From Merdimonas faecis (GTDB lineage: Bacteria > Bacillota > Clostridia > Lachnospirales > Lachnospiraceae): 64,000 nt of DNA. The position numbers were made by a program, and so were the translations under genes. This document shows positions 16,135 to 25,152 of the stretch, piece after piece. Location: assembly GCF_001754075.1 (NCBI RefSeq), contig NZ_MIEH01000010.1:62001-126000 (forward strand), read 5' to 3'. Within the stretch, counting starts at the first letter, position 1, and every line of letters starts with the position of its first letter. The notes under the pieces were generated by a model. That model did no database searches and had not been told where the DNA came from. It saw only the letters and a list, made by a program, of their open reading frames with translations.

Positions 16135-18213
16135 ATGAAGGTTTACAGAACGGATGAAATTAGAAACGTAGTCCTGCTGGGACATGGCGGATGCGGAAAG
16201 ACCAGTCTGGTAGAGGCGATGGCCTACGTGTCCGGAGCCACGAATCGTATGGGAAAAGTTACGGACGGAAATACGATCAGCGATTTTGATAAAGAGGAGC
16301 AGAAACGTGAATTTTCGATCAGCACTACACTGGTACCTATCGAGTGGGAGAAGGCAAAGATCAACATCCTGGATACTCCTGGATATTTTGACTTTGTCGG
16401 AGAGGTAGAAGAAGCGGTCAGCGTGGCGGATGCAGCTGTCATCGTCGTATCCGGGAAAGCCGGCGTGGAAGTGGGAACGGAAAAAGCATGGGAACTGTGT
16501 GACAAGTACAATCTGCCTCGTATGGTCTATGTCACGGAAATGGATGTGGACGATGCCAGCTTCCGTCAGGTAGTGCAGGATCTGACTGACCGGTATGGAA
16601 AGGTGATCGCACCTCATTTCCAGCCGATCCGTGAAAATGAAAAGCTGGTTGGATATGTCAATGTCATTAAAAATGCAGGACGGCGGTATACCGGAATCGG
16701 ACAGAGAGAAGAGTGTGAGATCCCGGATTACTGCAAACCGAATCTGGAAATCTACCGTGAAAAGCTTCTGGAAGCTGTTGCAGAGACCAGTGATGAGTTT
16801 ATGGAGCGCTATTTTGCCGGAGAAGAGTTCTCAGTAGAAGAGATCCGTGCCGCCATGCGTACAGAGGTTATGGAGGGAGATATCGTACCGGTGGCTATGG
16901 GATCCAACATCCAGGCGCAGGGCGTGGCAAACCTGCTGTCTGATATTGTCAGATTCTTCCCCAGCCCGGACTGCAGAGAATGTGCAGGCATCAACCGCAA
17001 GACCAATGAGATTTATGAAGCCAACTACGATTTCGCCAGAGCAAAGTCCGCATATGTATTTAAGACAATGGTGGATCCATTTATTGGAAAGTATTCTTTC
17101 ATCAAAGTGTGCTCCGGTGTATTGAAGGGAGAGGATGTTCTTTACAATTCCGATTCTGAAGCAGACGAGAAGCTTGGAAAGATTTACACGATGGTCGGCA
17201 ATAAGCCGGTGGAAGTCAGTGAATTGTTTGCGGGAGATATCGGCGCCATCGGCAAGCTGGCGAACACGAAGACGGGCGACACCCTGTCTACTAAGGCTAC
17301 GCCGATCCTTTACGGAAAGACAGAGTATTCCAAGCCATATACATATATGAGATATGTAACCAAAAACAAAGGAGACGAGGACAAGGTATCCCAGGCGCTC
17401 CAGAAGATGATGGCGGAGGATGTAACACTGAAGGCAGTAAATGACAGTGAAAACCGTCAGTCATTGATCTATGGAATGGGAGACCAGCATCTGGAGATTG
17501 CTGTCAGCAAGCTGGCAGAGCGTTATAAATGTGAAGTGACGCTGGAGACGCCAAAGGTTGCATTCCGAGAGACGATCAAGAAAAAATCAGATGTAGATAC
17601 GAAATATAAGAAACAGTCCGGCGGACACGGACAGTATGGTCATGTTAAGATGACCTTTGAACCGTCCGGTGATCTGGATGCGCCTTATGTATTTGAAGAG
17701 ACTGTAGTAGGCGGAGCTGTTCCGAAGAATTACTTCCCGGCAGTAGAAAAGGGGCTTCAGGAATCTGTTCAGAAAGGACCTCTGGCCGGATATCCGGTAG
17801 TGGGAGTCAAAGCCACATTATATGACGGATCCTATCATCCGGTAGATTCTTCAGAAATGGCCTTCAAGACAGCTACGATCCAGGCATTTAAGAAAGGATT
17901 CATGGAAGCGGGACCGATTCTTCTTGAGCCGATCGCTTCTGTGAAAGTGGTCGTTCCGGATGATTATACCGGCGACGTGATGGGAGATCTGAATAAACGC
18001 CGCGGCCGTGTGCTGGGAATGAATCCTGTGTCCGGAGGCTGTCAGGAGATTGTTGCCGATATTCCGATGACAGGACTGTTTGGATATTGTACAGTTTTAC
18101 GTTCCATGACCGGTGGAAGAGGAACCTATTCCTATGAGTTTGCACGTTACGAACAGGCACCTTCCGACGTCCAGGAAGCAGAGATCAAAAAGCGTGCAGC
18201 AGAGGAAGCATAA
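16135..18213 (+). CDS. Elongation factor G-like translational GTPase
   Basis: Full-length EF-G domain plan in 692 aa: GTPase domain, domain II, and C-terminal domains III-V (SGGHGQYGHVKMTFEP and the FGYCTVLRSMTGGRGTYSYEF end). The P-loop is GHGGCGKTSL rather than the usual EF-G form. The G3 motif is DTPGYFDF, with Tyr where canonical EF-G has the catalytic His, and the G4 position reads TEMD instead of NKMD. These changes match the EF-G-like (FusA2-type) group, not the housekeeping FusA that sits with rpsL-rpsG-tuf. ATG 16135 has AAGGAGG 9 nt upstream. The gene is monocistronic, with a terminator at 18259. Exact function of this group is unsettled. Confidence 0.85.
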   Translation: MKVYRTDEIRNVVLLGHGGCGKTSLVEAMAYVSGATNRMGKVTDGNTISDFDKEEQKREFSISTTLVPIEWEKAKINILDTPGYFDFVGEVEEAVSVADAAVIVVSGKAGVEVGTEKAWELCDKYNLPRMVYVTEMDVDDASFRQVVQDLTDRYGKVIAPHFQPIRENEKLVGYVNVIKNAGRRYTGIGQREECEIPDYCKPNLEIYREKLLEAVAETSDEFMERYFAGEEFSVEEIRAAMRTEVMEGDIVPVAMGSNIQAQGVANLLSDIVRFFPSPDCRECAGINRKTNEIYEANYDFARAKSAYVFKTMVDPFIGKYSFIKVCSGVLKGEDVLYNSDSEADEKLGKIYTMVGNKPVEVSELFAGDIGAIGKLANTKTGDTLSTKATPILYGKTEYSKPYTYMRYVTKNKGDEDKVSQALQKMMAEDVTLKAVNDSENRQSLIYGMGDQHLEIAVSKLAERYKCEVTLETPKVAFRETIKKKSDVDTKYKKQSGGHGQYGHVKMTFEPSGDLDAPYVFEETVVGGAVPKNYFPAVEKGLQESVQKGPLAGYPVVGVKATLYDGSYHPVDSSEMAFKTATIQAFKKGFMEAGPILLEPIASVKVVVPDDYTGDVMGDLNKRRGRVLGMNPVSGGCQEIVADIPMTGLFGYCTVLRSMTGGRGTYSYEFARYEQAPSDVQEAEIKKRAAEEA

Positions 18214-18258
18214 GAGCAAAAAATTAGCAGAATTTTGATACAAAATTAACTTGAGAAG

Positions 18259-18283
18259 AAAAGCCCTTTGGGGCTTTTTTTCT
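18259..18283 (+). terminator. Rho-independent terminator after the EF-G-like gene
   Basis: AAAAGCCC and GGGCTTTT arms with a TTTG loop, followed by further T residues; about 45 nt after the stop codon. Confidence 0.85.
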
Positions 18284-18297
18284 TGAAACAAAAGTGC

Positions 18298-18357
18298 TAT
18301 AATCTCTATACTGTAGGGCCGGGCCGCAGACAATCAGGTTGTCAGCGGTGCGGTCCT
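18298..18357 (+). promoter_or_regulatory. trkA promoter and leader hairpin
   Basis: A perfect TATAAT lies at 18298-18303 without a clear -35; an alternative pair is TTGAAA (18283-18288) and TATACT (18307-18312) with 18 bp between. From 18315 to 18357 the leader forms a long near-symmetric hairpin: a 7-bp outer stem, a 2-by-2 internal loop, a 10-bp inner stem with one mismatch, and a 5-nt loop. No T-run follows, so it is not a standard terminator. It may affect expression or stability of the trk transcript. Confidence 0.45.
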
Positions 18358-18384
18358 GACTAAAAAATAAAGAGGAAAAGAGAG

Positions 18385-19743
18385 ATGAAAATAGTAATCA
18401 TTGGAGACGGAAAAGTCGGTCATAAGCTGACGTCTCAGTTATCGGAAGAAGGCTATGACATAATTTTGATCGATCAGAATGAGGGAAAGCTCCAGGAAGC
18501 ACTGAACCAGCTGGATATTTACTGTATCACCGGCAATGGTGTTGATATTGAAGTGCAGAAGCAGGCGGATGTTCCTCATGCGGATCTGGTGATCGCTTGT
18601 GCATCCACAGATGAGTTAAATATGCTGAGCTGCCTCATTGCAAAACGGCTTGGCGCAAAGCATACGATTGCCAGAGTGCGGAATCCCCTGTACTATCGAC
18701 AGATCGGGATTCTGAAAGAAGATCTTCATCTGAGCATGGCGGTAAATCCTGAGCTTGCGGCGGCCAACGAGGTGGCCAGGATCCTTTTGTTCCCGGCGAC
18801 AAGTAAGGTAGAAACATTTATGAAAGGCCGGGTAGAGCTGGTTGAGTTTAAATTGAAGGAAGACAGCAGGATTATCGGTATGTCTCTGGCTGAGCTTTAT
18901 CGTAAATATCAGATCAAAATACTGGTATGTGCGGTGAAGAGAGGGGAAGATGTCTATATTCCGGATGGAGATTTCGTGCTGGAAGCCGGAGATAAGATGC
19001 ATATCGCAGCCGGTCACCAGGATTTGGAAAGCTTCTTTAAATCACTTGGAAAGAAGAGTGAAAAGGTAAGGAAGGTTCTGATCTGCGGCGGCGGACATAT
19101 GTGCTATTATCTGACGACTCAGCTTCTGCAGGCGGGAAGACAGGTGAAGATTATTGAAAAGAAACCTGAACGGTGCGAGGAGCTCTGTGAACTTCTGCCA
19201 AAAGCAACGGTGATCTGCGGGGACGCCACGGATCAGGAACTCCTGATTGAGGAGGGGCTGGATGAATGTAATGCGTTTGTGGCACTGACCGGTATGGATG
19301 AAGAAAATATTATCCTTGGACTATTTGCCCAGAGCCGCGGGGTTCCGAAGATCGTGGCAAAAGTAAACGAGGATTCCAGGGCTCAGATGGTAGAGAATAT
19401 GGGGATTGACAGTATCATTTCGGCAAAGAGCGCTACGGCGGATGAAATCATGAGCTATGTTATTGCCCGGAATAATTCCTATGCCAGTGCAAACGTGGAG
19501 ACAATGTATCAGCTTCTGGGCGGCAGAGTAAAGGCGCTGGAATTCATTATTAAAAAGGAATGTGAGATTACGAATGTTCCGCTGAAGGACCTGCCGACGA
19601 AGAGAAATTATCTGATCGCCTGCATCGGACGAAAGAGAAGGGTGATCATCCCAAATGGTAACGATCATCTGGAGGTCGGAGACAGTGTTGTGGTTGTAAC
19701 AACAAATCAGATGATTAATAAATTCAGCGATATACTGGCGTAG
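18385..19743 (+). CDS. trkA: Trk potassium transporter peripheral subunit TrkA
   Basis: Cytoplasmic regulatory subunit (452 aa) with two RCK units. Each has an NAD-type Rossmann motif: IIGDGKVGHKLTSQL at residue 4 and LICGGGHMCYYLTTQL near residue 233; each is followed by a TrkA-C segment (DSRIIGMSLAELY; CEITNVPLKDLP). It gates the TrkH channel in response to nucleotides. trkH begins 20 nt downstream. A GAGGAAAAGAGAG stretch precedes the ATG. Confidence 0.93.
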   Translation: MKIVIIGDGKVGHKLTSQLSEEGYDIILIDQNEGKLQEALNQLDIYCITGNGVDIEVQKQADVPHADLVIACASTDELNMLSCLIAKRLGAKHTIARVRNPLYYRQIGILKEDLHLSMAVNPELAAANEVARILLFPATSKVETFMKGRVELVEFKLKEDSRIIGMSLAELYRKYQIKILVCAVKRGEDVYIPDGDFVLEAGDKMHIAAGHQDLESFFKSLGKKSEKVRKVLICGGGHMCYYLTTQLLQAGRQVKIIEKKPERCEELCELLPKATVICGDATDQELLIEEGLDECNAFVALTGMDEENIILGLFAQSRGVPKIVAKVNEDSRAQMVENMGIDSIISAKSATADEIMSYVIARNNSYASANVETMYQLLGGRVKALEFIIKKECEITNVPLKDLPTKRNYLIACIGRKRRVIIPNGNDHLEVGDSVVVVTTNQMINKFSDILA

Positions 19744-19763
19744 AGGAGACACGGGGAGAAGAC

Positions 19764-21206
19764 ATGAATACAAAAATGATACGGTACATACTTGGTAAAA
19801 TGTTAGGAGTAGAAGCATTGCTTTTGCTCCTGCCTGCGTTTGTCTCTTTGCTTTACCGGGAGACAGATGGCATATATTTTCTCATACCGGCGGCAATCCT
19901 TGCAGTGGTATATTTGTTTACAGGCGTCAGAAAGCCGAAAAACCCGGAGATCTACGGGAAGGAGGGAATGGTGATCGTAGCCAGCGCATGGATCCTCTGG
20001 TCGATGTTTGGCGCCCTGCCGTTTACTCTTTCCGGAAGTATTCCCAATTATATTGACGCCTTGTTTGAAACAATCTCCGGATTCACAACGACCGGTTCCA
20101 CAGTGCTGACAGATGTAGAGGCGCTTCCGCAGGGGATGCTGTTCTGGCGCAGCTTTACACACTGGGTCGGAGGAATGGGCGTGCTGGTATTTGTTATGGT
20201 GCTGACATCGTTTGACAAAAATTCCATGGTCCTGATGAGAGCAGAGGTGCCGGGACCGGAGAAGGATAAGCTGGCGCCGAAGATGATGACAAATGCCAGG
20301 ATCCTGTACGGAATGTACCTTGGACTGACAGTGATCCAGGTCATCCTTCTTCTGTTTGGAGGGATGAATCTTTTTGACAGCCTGATCCATACTTTCGGAA
20401 CAGCCGGAACCGGAGGATTCTCTAATTATGCACTCAGTGTCGCACATTTTGAAAGCGCCTACATTGACGGCGTTATCACTGTGTTTATGATCCTGTTTGG
20501 TATAAATTTCAGCTTGTATTATCTGCTTTTGCTGAGAGAATTCAAACCGGTATGGAAAAACGAAGAGCTCCGGACTTATCTGGGGATTATCCTTGCGGCG
20601 GCGCTGATCATTACTGCAAATATCAACTATATTTATGGAAATCCGCTGACTTCGTTCAGATATGCGATTTTCCAGGTGGCCTCCATCATAACAACCACAG
20701 GTTTTGCAACGGCGAACTATGTGGAATGGCCGATGCTGTCACAGACGATCCTGATGTTCCTGATGGTGGTGGGAGCATGTGCATCTTCTACCGGCGGAGG
20801 AATTAAGGTTTCAAGGCTGATCATGGCGGTTAAAAGTATTAAGCGCTCGATCCAGCAGATGGTACACCCCAAATCGGTCAATATTATCCGTGTAAACGGC
20901 AAGAAGGTCAGCAGCGATGTGCTGAGGACCGTATATGTTTTTCTGATCGCCTATGCATTGATTTTTATGCTTTCGGTGATGATAGTAGCAGTTGACAATT
21001 TTGATTTTACAACTACATTTTCAGCGGTCTTAACGACCATCGGCAATGTAGGACCTGGTATGGAGCTGGTAGGCCCTCTGGGAAGTTTTGCAGAGTTCTC
21101 GCCTCTGTCAAAGCTGGTTTTCTGCTTTGATATGCTGGCCGGCCGTCTGGAAATATTCCCGTTCCTGTTGTTGTTTACCGTTCCGTTCCGCAGGAATAAA
21201 TTTTAA
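19764..21206 (+). CDS. trkH: Trk potassium transporter membrane subunit TrkH
   Basis: K+ channel-like subunit (480 aa) of the TrkAH system. All four selectivity-loop sequences are present: GFTTTGSTVL, GTAGTGGFSN, TTTGFAT and TTIGNVGPG, each between hydrophobic helices. The N-terminus is a basic residue followed by a membrane helix. It lies between trkA and an unknown membrane protein with short gaps (20 and 12 nt), indicating one operon for potassium uptake. Confidence 0.94.
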   Translation: MNTKMIRYILGKMLGVEALLLLLPAFVSLLYRETDGIYFLIPAAILAVVYLFTGVRKPKNPEIYGKEGMVIVASAWILWSMFGALPFTLSGSIPNYIDALFETISGFTTTGSTVLTDVEALPQGMLFWRSFTHWVGGMGVLVFVMVLTSFDKNSMVLMRAEVPGPEKDKLAPKMMTNARILYGMYLGLTVIQVILLLFGGMNLFDSLIHTFGTAGTGGFSNYALSVAHFESAYIDGVITVFMILFGINFSLYYLLLLREFKPVWKNEELRTYLGIILAAALIITANINYIYGNPLTSFRYAIFQVASIITTTGFATANYVEWPMLSQTILMFLMVVGACASSTGGGIKVSRLIMAVKSIKRSIQQMVHPKSVNIIRVNGKKVSSDVLRTVYVFLIAYALIFMLSVMIVAVDNFDFTTTFSAVLTTIGNVGPGMELVGPLGSFAEFSPLSKLVFCFDMLAGRLEIFPFLLLFTVPFRRNKF

Positions 21207-21218
21207 TGGAGGTTGTCC

Positions 21219-22832
21219 ATGACGAAACAAAGAAAAGTACTCATCGGAGTGGTTCTGATCCTGGCTGCAGGCCTGTATTATTATGTGGCGCTGCCGGCGG
21301 TCAACCTGCACTCCTCTGAGACCTGGTTTGCACTTTTGTTCCTGCTGGTCATTCTGGCGGCTTTATATCTGGTAAAGAAGAGACCTGGAAGAGGAGAGAT
21401 CAGGCAGAATAAGGTACTGAAAGGATTTGCCTTTCTGATCCTTGCACTTGGGATCGTTTATCTGGCGGGAACTCTTCTTTCCTCGCCGATCGTGAACGCA
21501 AAAAAGTTCCAGCAGCTGATGAAGGTGGAAGAAGGAGAATTCACAGAAGATATCGAGGAGCTTTCTTTTGACCAGATTCCGATCCTTGACCGGGATACGG
21601 CTGCAATTCTGGGAGACCGGAAGATGGGAAGCATGGTGGACATGGTATCCCAGTTTGACGTGGATGATATTTACAGTCAGATCAATTACCAGGACAGGCC
21701 TTACCGGGTAACGCCTCTTAAGTATGCCAGCATTATCAAGTGGTTTACAAACCGCTCTGAAGGAATTCCGGCGTATATCCGGATCAATATGGCGGATCAG
21801 ACCACGGAGCTGGTACAGCTTGAAGAGGGGATCAGATATACGACCAGTGAACATCTGAACCGTAATATATACCGTCATCTCAGATTTGCACATCCAACTT
21901 ATATATATGGAGAGCTGAGCTTTGAGATTGATGAAGAAGGCGTGCCCTACTGGATCGCACCGGTGAAAAAGTTTAACATTGGCCTGTTCGGCGGAGAAAC
22001 CGTTGGAAAGGTAGTTATCTGCAATGCTGTCAACGGCGAGATGAAGACCTATGACATCGAAGATGTTCCTCAGTGGGTCGATCGGGTATATTCTGCGGAT
22101 CTGCTGGTGGATCTGTTCGATTACTATGGCACACTGAAGCATGGATTCTGGAATAGTGTGCTGAGCCAGAAGGACTGCCTGAAAACGACAGAGGGGTATA
22201 ATTATCTGGCGCTGAATGATGATGTGTGGATGTATACTGGTGTAACTTCTGTGAATCAGGATCAGTCAAATGTAGGGTTTGTGCTGTCCAACCAGAGAAC
22301 AATGGAAACGAAGTATTATGAAGTGGAAGGAGCGACCGAAGCGGCAGCAATGTCTTCAGCGGAAGGGCAGGTACAGAATCTGAAATATAAGGCCACGTTT
22401 CCGCTGCTTCTGAATATTTCAGATGAGCCGACCTATTTCCTTTCCTTAAAGGATGATGCCGGATTGGTGAAAAAATATGCGATGGTCAACGTACAGCAGT
22501 ATCAGATCGTGGCTATCGGTGACAGTGTAAGTCAGTGTGAAGAAAACTATCTGGATCTTCTTGCAAGCAACGGAGTTAAGACGTCGGAAGAAACAGGGAC
22601 GGAAGAACAGACAGTGACGGGAACAGTGGAAAAGGTTGCACAGGCGGTCATTGAGGGCACCTCTCATTATTATCTGATGCTGGAAGGCTCGGATGCAATT
22701 TATGATGTGTCGGTGGAAAAGTTCCTTGACGTGATCCGGCTGGAACCGGGGATGAATGTAACACTCGGGTATCAGGAAGGGAAGAAGGCGAATACCGTCA
22801 CTTCTCTGGAATTGGCAGAAGAAGGTCCATAA
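21219..22832 (+). CDS. Membrane-anchored protein of unknown function downstream of trkH
   Basis: I do not recognise this 537-residue protein. Three hydrophobic segments are clustered at the N-terminus (about residues 7-28, 34-53, 67-90); the remaining 440 residues are soluble-looking and mixed alpha/beta, with a short Thr/Glu-rich linker (TSEETGTEEQ) near residue 455 before a small final domain. If the loops follow the positive-inside rule the large domain would lie outside the membrane, but this is uncertain. ATG 21219 has GGAGG 6 nt upstream; a TTG at 21213 is inferior. It is 12 nt after trkH and 1 nt before the AEC gene, so it is in the trk operon and could be an accessory to ion transport, by inference only. 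Confidence 0.8.
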   Translation: MTKQRKVLIGVVLILAAGLYYYVALPAVNLHSSETWFALLFLLVILAALYLVKKRPGRGEIRQNKVLKGFAFLILALGIVYLAGTLLSSPIVNAKKFQQLMKVEEGEFTEDIEELSFDQIPILDRDTAAILGDRKMGSMVDMVSQFDVDDIYSQINYQDRPYRVTPLKYASIIKWFTNRSEGIPAYIRINMADQTTELVQLEEGIRYTTSEHLNRNIYRHLRFAHPTYIYGELSFEIDEEGVPYWIAPVKKFNIGLFGGETVGKVVICNAVNGEMKTYDIEDVPQWVDRVYSADLLVDLFDYYGTLKHGFWNSVLSQKDCLKTTEGYNYLALNDDVWMYTGVTSVNQDQSNVGFVLSNQRTMETKYYEVEGATEAAAMSSAEGQVQNLKYKATFPLLLNISDEPTYFLSLKDDAGLVKKYAMVNVQQYQIVAIGDSVSQCEENYLDLLASNGVKTSEETGTEEQTVTGTVEKVAQAVIEGTSHYYLMLEGSDAIYDVSVEKFLDVIRLEPGMNVTLGYQEGKKANTVTSLELAEEGP

Positions 22833-22833
22833 C

Positions 22834-23766
22834 ATGGAATTAAGTGTTTTATTGGCGGAACAGATCGTCGTCATCTTTTTGATGATGGCGATCGGTTACG
22901 TTATTGTAAAAATAAGATTATTCAAAACGGAGGACAGCAGTGTTCTTTCCAATCTGGTGGTGTATATATGCTTCCCTTGTGTGATCATCAATTCCTTCCA
23001 GATTGAACTGACGGCCAGGACCGCAAAAGGGCTTCTGCTGGCTGTGGCGGCTGCCGCGGCCGCCCATGCTTTTATGCTCCTGGCAGTATGGATTCTGGAA
23101 AAGCCGCTTAGGCTGAACAGTATAGAAAAGGTGTCTATCATTTATACCAATGCGGGATATCTGGTGATTCCGCTGGTCAGTGCCGTGCTGGGAGAAGAAT
23201 GGGTGTTTTATACCACGGCATTTTTGCTGGTACAGAATCTCCTGACATGGACCCATGGGGTTAGTGTGCTGAAGGGGGAATCTGAGAGAAACTACCGCAA
23301 GATCCTGCTGAATCCCAATATTATTGCGCTGGCAGCGGGAATTTTGCTGTTTGCGGCGCAGATCCGGCTTCCTGCGGTCCTTGCTTCCTGCGTGGAGAGC
23401 ATGAGCGGCCTGGTGACGCCGGCCAGTATGCTGGTGATAGGGATGGTGATAGGAGATGTGGATCTTGGATGGGTATTTTGCCAGAAACGGCCATATCTGA
23501 TTTGTCTCATCCGCCTGGTAGTGATCCCGCTGGCTGCCGCAGCCGGCTTTGCGGCTGTAGAAAGGGCAGGACTTCATGCAGATGCTGAGTATATCCTGCT
23601 GATCGTCCTGATTGCGGTGGCGGCTCCAGTGGCGGCAATCATCACACAGCTTGCACAGATTTATGACAGAGATGTAAGGTATGCAAGTGTGATCAATGTT
23701 ATGTCCGTTGTGTTCTGCATCTTTACGATGCCGCTGGCCGTGCTGATATATGAACTGCTGATCTAG
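22834..23766 (+). CDS. AEC family transporter (auxin efflux carrier-like)
   Basis: About ten hydrophobic helices in 310 aa in two five-helix halves. The N-terminal half has IGYVIVKIRLFKTEDSSVLSNLVVYICFPCVI and IIYTNAGYLVIPLV; the second half begins with ILLNPNIIALAAGILLF, all family-typical. Bacterial members move small organic acids or similar anions; the substrate is not evident. It starts 1 nt after the preceding gene and is the last of the trkA-trkH-unknown-AEC operon. The stop codon is 1 nt before the long palindrome at 23768. Confidence 0.85.
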   Translation: MELSVLLAEQIVVIFLMMAIGYVIVKIRLFKTEDSSVLSNLVVYICFPCVIINSFQIELTARTAKGLLLAVAAAAAAHAFMLLAVWILEKPLRLNSIEKVSIIYTNAGYLVIPLVSAVLGEEWVFYTTAFLLVQNLLTWTHGVSVLKGESERNYRKILLNPNIIALAAGILLFAAQIRLPAVLASCVESMSGLVTPASMLVIGMVIGDVDLGWVFCQKRPYLICLIRLVVIPLAAAAGFAAVERAGLHADAEYILLIVLIAVAAPVAAIITQLAQIYDRDVRYASVINVMSVVFCIFTMPLAVLIYELLI

Positions 23767-23767
23767 T

Positions 23768-23838
23768 TGTGAACAAACTGTGAAGGGGGACGTACACTTT
23801 TGCCAAAAGTGTACGTCCCCCTTCACAGTTTGTTCACA
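23768..23838. repeat. Long perfect palindrome (two 35-bp arms) between convergent genes
   Basis: Positions 23768-23802 and 23804-23838 are perfect reverse complements around a single central C. The arms contain a run GAAGGGGGACGT and its complement and no long T-tract. The left edge abuts the AEC stop and the right edge holds the TGA of the capA-like gene. It can act as a terminator in both directions, but the arm length and lack of T-runs make it look more like a dispersed palindromic (REP/MITE-like) element. Confidence 0.85.
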
Positions 23839-25030
23839 GTTTCTGGCTGTATTCCTGGAGCCGGTCCAGGACTCGTTGCCGTTCTGTTCCGTCCAGCGGA
23901 ACCGGACAATAATCATTTTTATCCGGAGAGGAAGAAATGGAACAGGGAATGATATTTGTCTGATCATCCATGATCAGTGCACCGTCCTGGAAAGTAAAGG
24001 TCTGCTGAAAGATAATGGTGTCTTTATCTGCCGGATTGGAATTTCCTCCGAAGCAGAAGTTGCCAAGACTGTAGGCGATATATTTTCCTTTGTATTTTTC
24101 GATCCCCTGGAGTACGTGCGGATGATGGCCTATGACCAGATCTGCGCCCTGATCTATGGCATAGTGAGCAAGCTCCTTCTGTACTGCATTGGGAACATGC
24201 TCTTTTTCGAGTCCCCAGTGAAAATTAACGATGATAAGCTGTGCGCCGGATTCCTTTAATAAAGCGATATTATCCTTTACCTGCTGCTTTTTGTTCAGAT
24301 GTTCTGCCAACTCATAGATTCCGGTAAGGCCAATTTTGATGCCTTTTACATCCACCAGTTTGGTGTGTTCATAGCCAAAGGTGACAACTCCGGCATTTTC
24401 CAGAGCAGAGATGGTATCATTGTAGCTTTGCTCGCCGTAATCGTAGCTGTGATTATTAGCCAGGTTTGCAGCTTCTACAGAGCTTCCGGAAAGGATCAAC
24501 GCATATTCGGCAGGGGCTTTGAAGGCATAGGTTTTGTCCTGGCGGTTTTCCGATTCTGTCAGAGTGCCTTCCATATTTACAATAGACAGGTCATCCTGCT
24601 GGAGGATGGAGCGTACATGCTGGAAAAAATAATCGGGGCCGTACTGTTCGTAGTAAGAATTCAGGCTGGTGGAACGGGCAAAAGACTCATCAGTTCCCAG
24701 TGTACAGTCACCCATGGAGCTGACAGTAACAGATACTGGCTCGCCGGAAAAGACGGGCTCGTCAGTGTTGATCACGAGAGCTTTTACCTCAACATCCGGC
24801 TTTTTTGTCTCGTCGCTCTTATCCTGCGGGTTCTTTTCTTCCCTGGCAGAGCTTTGAAGTTCTTTTGCAAGATTCATGATATATCCGGAAACTTTCGGAG
24901 CCGCGGTCCGGATTCCGAGGACAAGTCCGGCGGCAAGGAAGAGAAAAAGGAGAGCACAAAAAATAAGGCGGGCCTTTCTGAGCCGCCTGCGCCGCTTTCT
25001 TTTCTTTTTTGCATCTTTAATTCCACCCAT
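23834..25030 (-). CDS. CapA family protein (PGA_cap metallophosphatase-like)
   Basis: Protein of 398 aa with a very basic N-terminus (KKKRKRRRRLRKAR) and one membrane helix at about residues 22-42, so it is an anchored extracytoplasmic protein. The catalytic-type motifs of the CapA/PGA_cap fold follow in order: MGDCTLGTD, VNMEGTLTES, ANNHSYDYG, NFHWGLEKE, and IGHHPHVLQG with YSLGNFCFGG. Family members take part in poly-gamma-glutamate capsule production or act as phosphatases; there are no capB/capC genes nearby, so the substrate is open. The stop codon lies in the long palindrome. Confidence 0.87.
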   Translation of the reverse strand: MGGIKDAKKKRKRRRRLRKARLIFCALLFLFLAAGLVLGIRTAAPKVSGYIMNLAKELQSSAREEKNPQDKSDETKKPDVEVKALVINTDEPVFSGEPVSVTVSSMGDCTLGTDESFARSTSLNSYYEQYGPDYFFQHVRSILQQDDLSIVNMEGTLTESENRQDKTYAFKAPAEYALILSGSSVEAANLANNHSYDYGEQSYNDTISALENAGVVTFGYEHTKLVDVKGIKIGLTGIYELAEHLNKKQQVKDNIALLKESGAQLIIVNFHWGLEKEHVPNAVQKELAHYAIDQGADLVIGHHPHVLQGIEKYKGKYIAYSLGNFCFGGNSNPADKDTIIFQQTFTFQDGALIMDDQTNIIPCSISSSPDKNDYCPVPLDGTERQRVLDRLQEYSQKL

Positions 25031-25084
25031 ACGATTCTATCTTCTGTTTGCCTGCCCGTTTAAGGGTTGTCCTTTAGATATGCC

Positions 25085-25119
25085 ATAAAAAACAGGCAGC
25101 CCGGATCCGGACTGCCTGT
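25085..25119 (-). terminator. Rho-independent terminator of the small P-loop gene (minus strand)
   Basis: Arms ACAGGCAG (25092-25099) and CTGCCTGT (25112-25119) with an inner CGGATCCG; on the minus strand the stem is followed by six T residues. It lies about 35 nt past the stop of the P-loop gene. Confidence 0.8.
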
Positions 25120-25152
25120 AAATATTCTCTTCTGATGCAGGAGAGTGTGTTA

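Noticed and set aside
22918-23967. 349-codon antisense frame across the AEC gene and the palindrome
   Set aside because: It shadows the AEC transporter and continues through a palindrome; no domain is recognisable.
23834-25030. Capsule (cap/pgs) synthesis operon
   Set aside because: Only a CapA-like protein is present; neighbours are a P-loop protein and an AEC carrier, with no capB, capC or capD.
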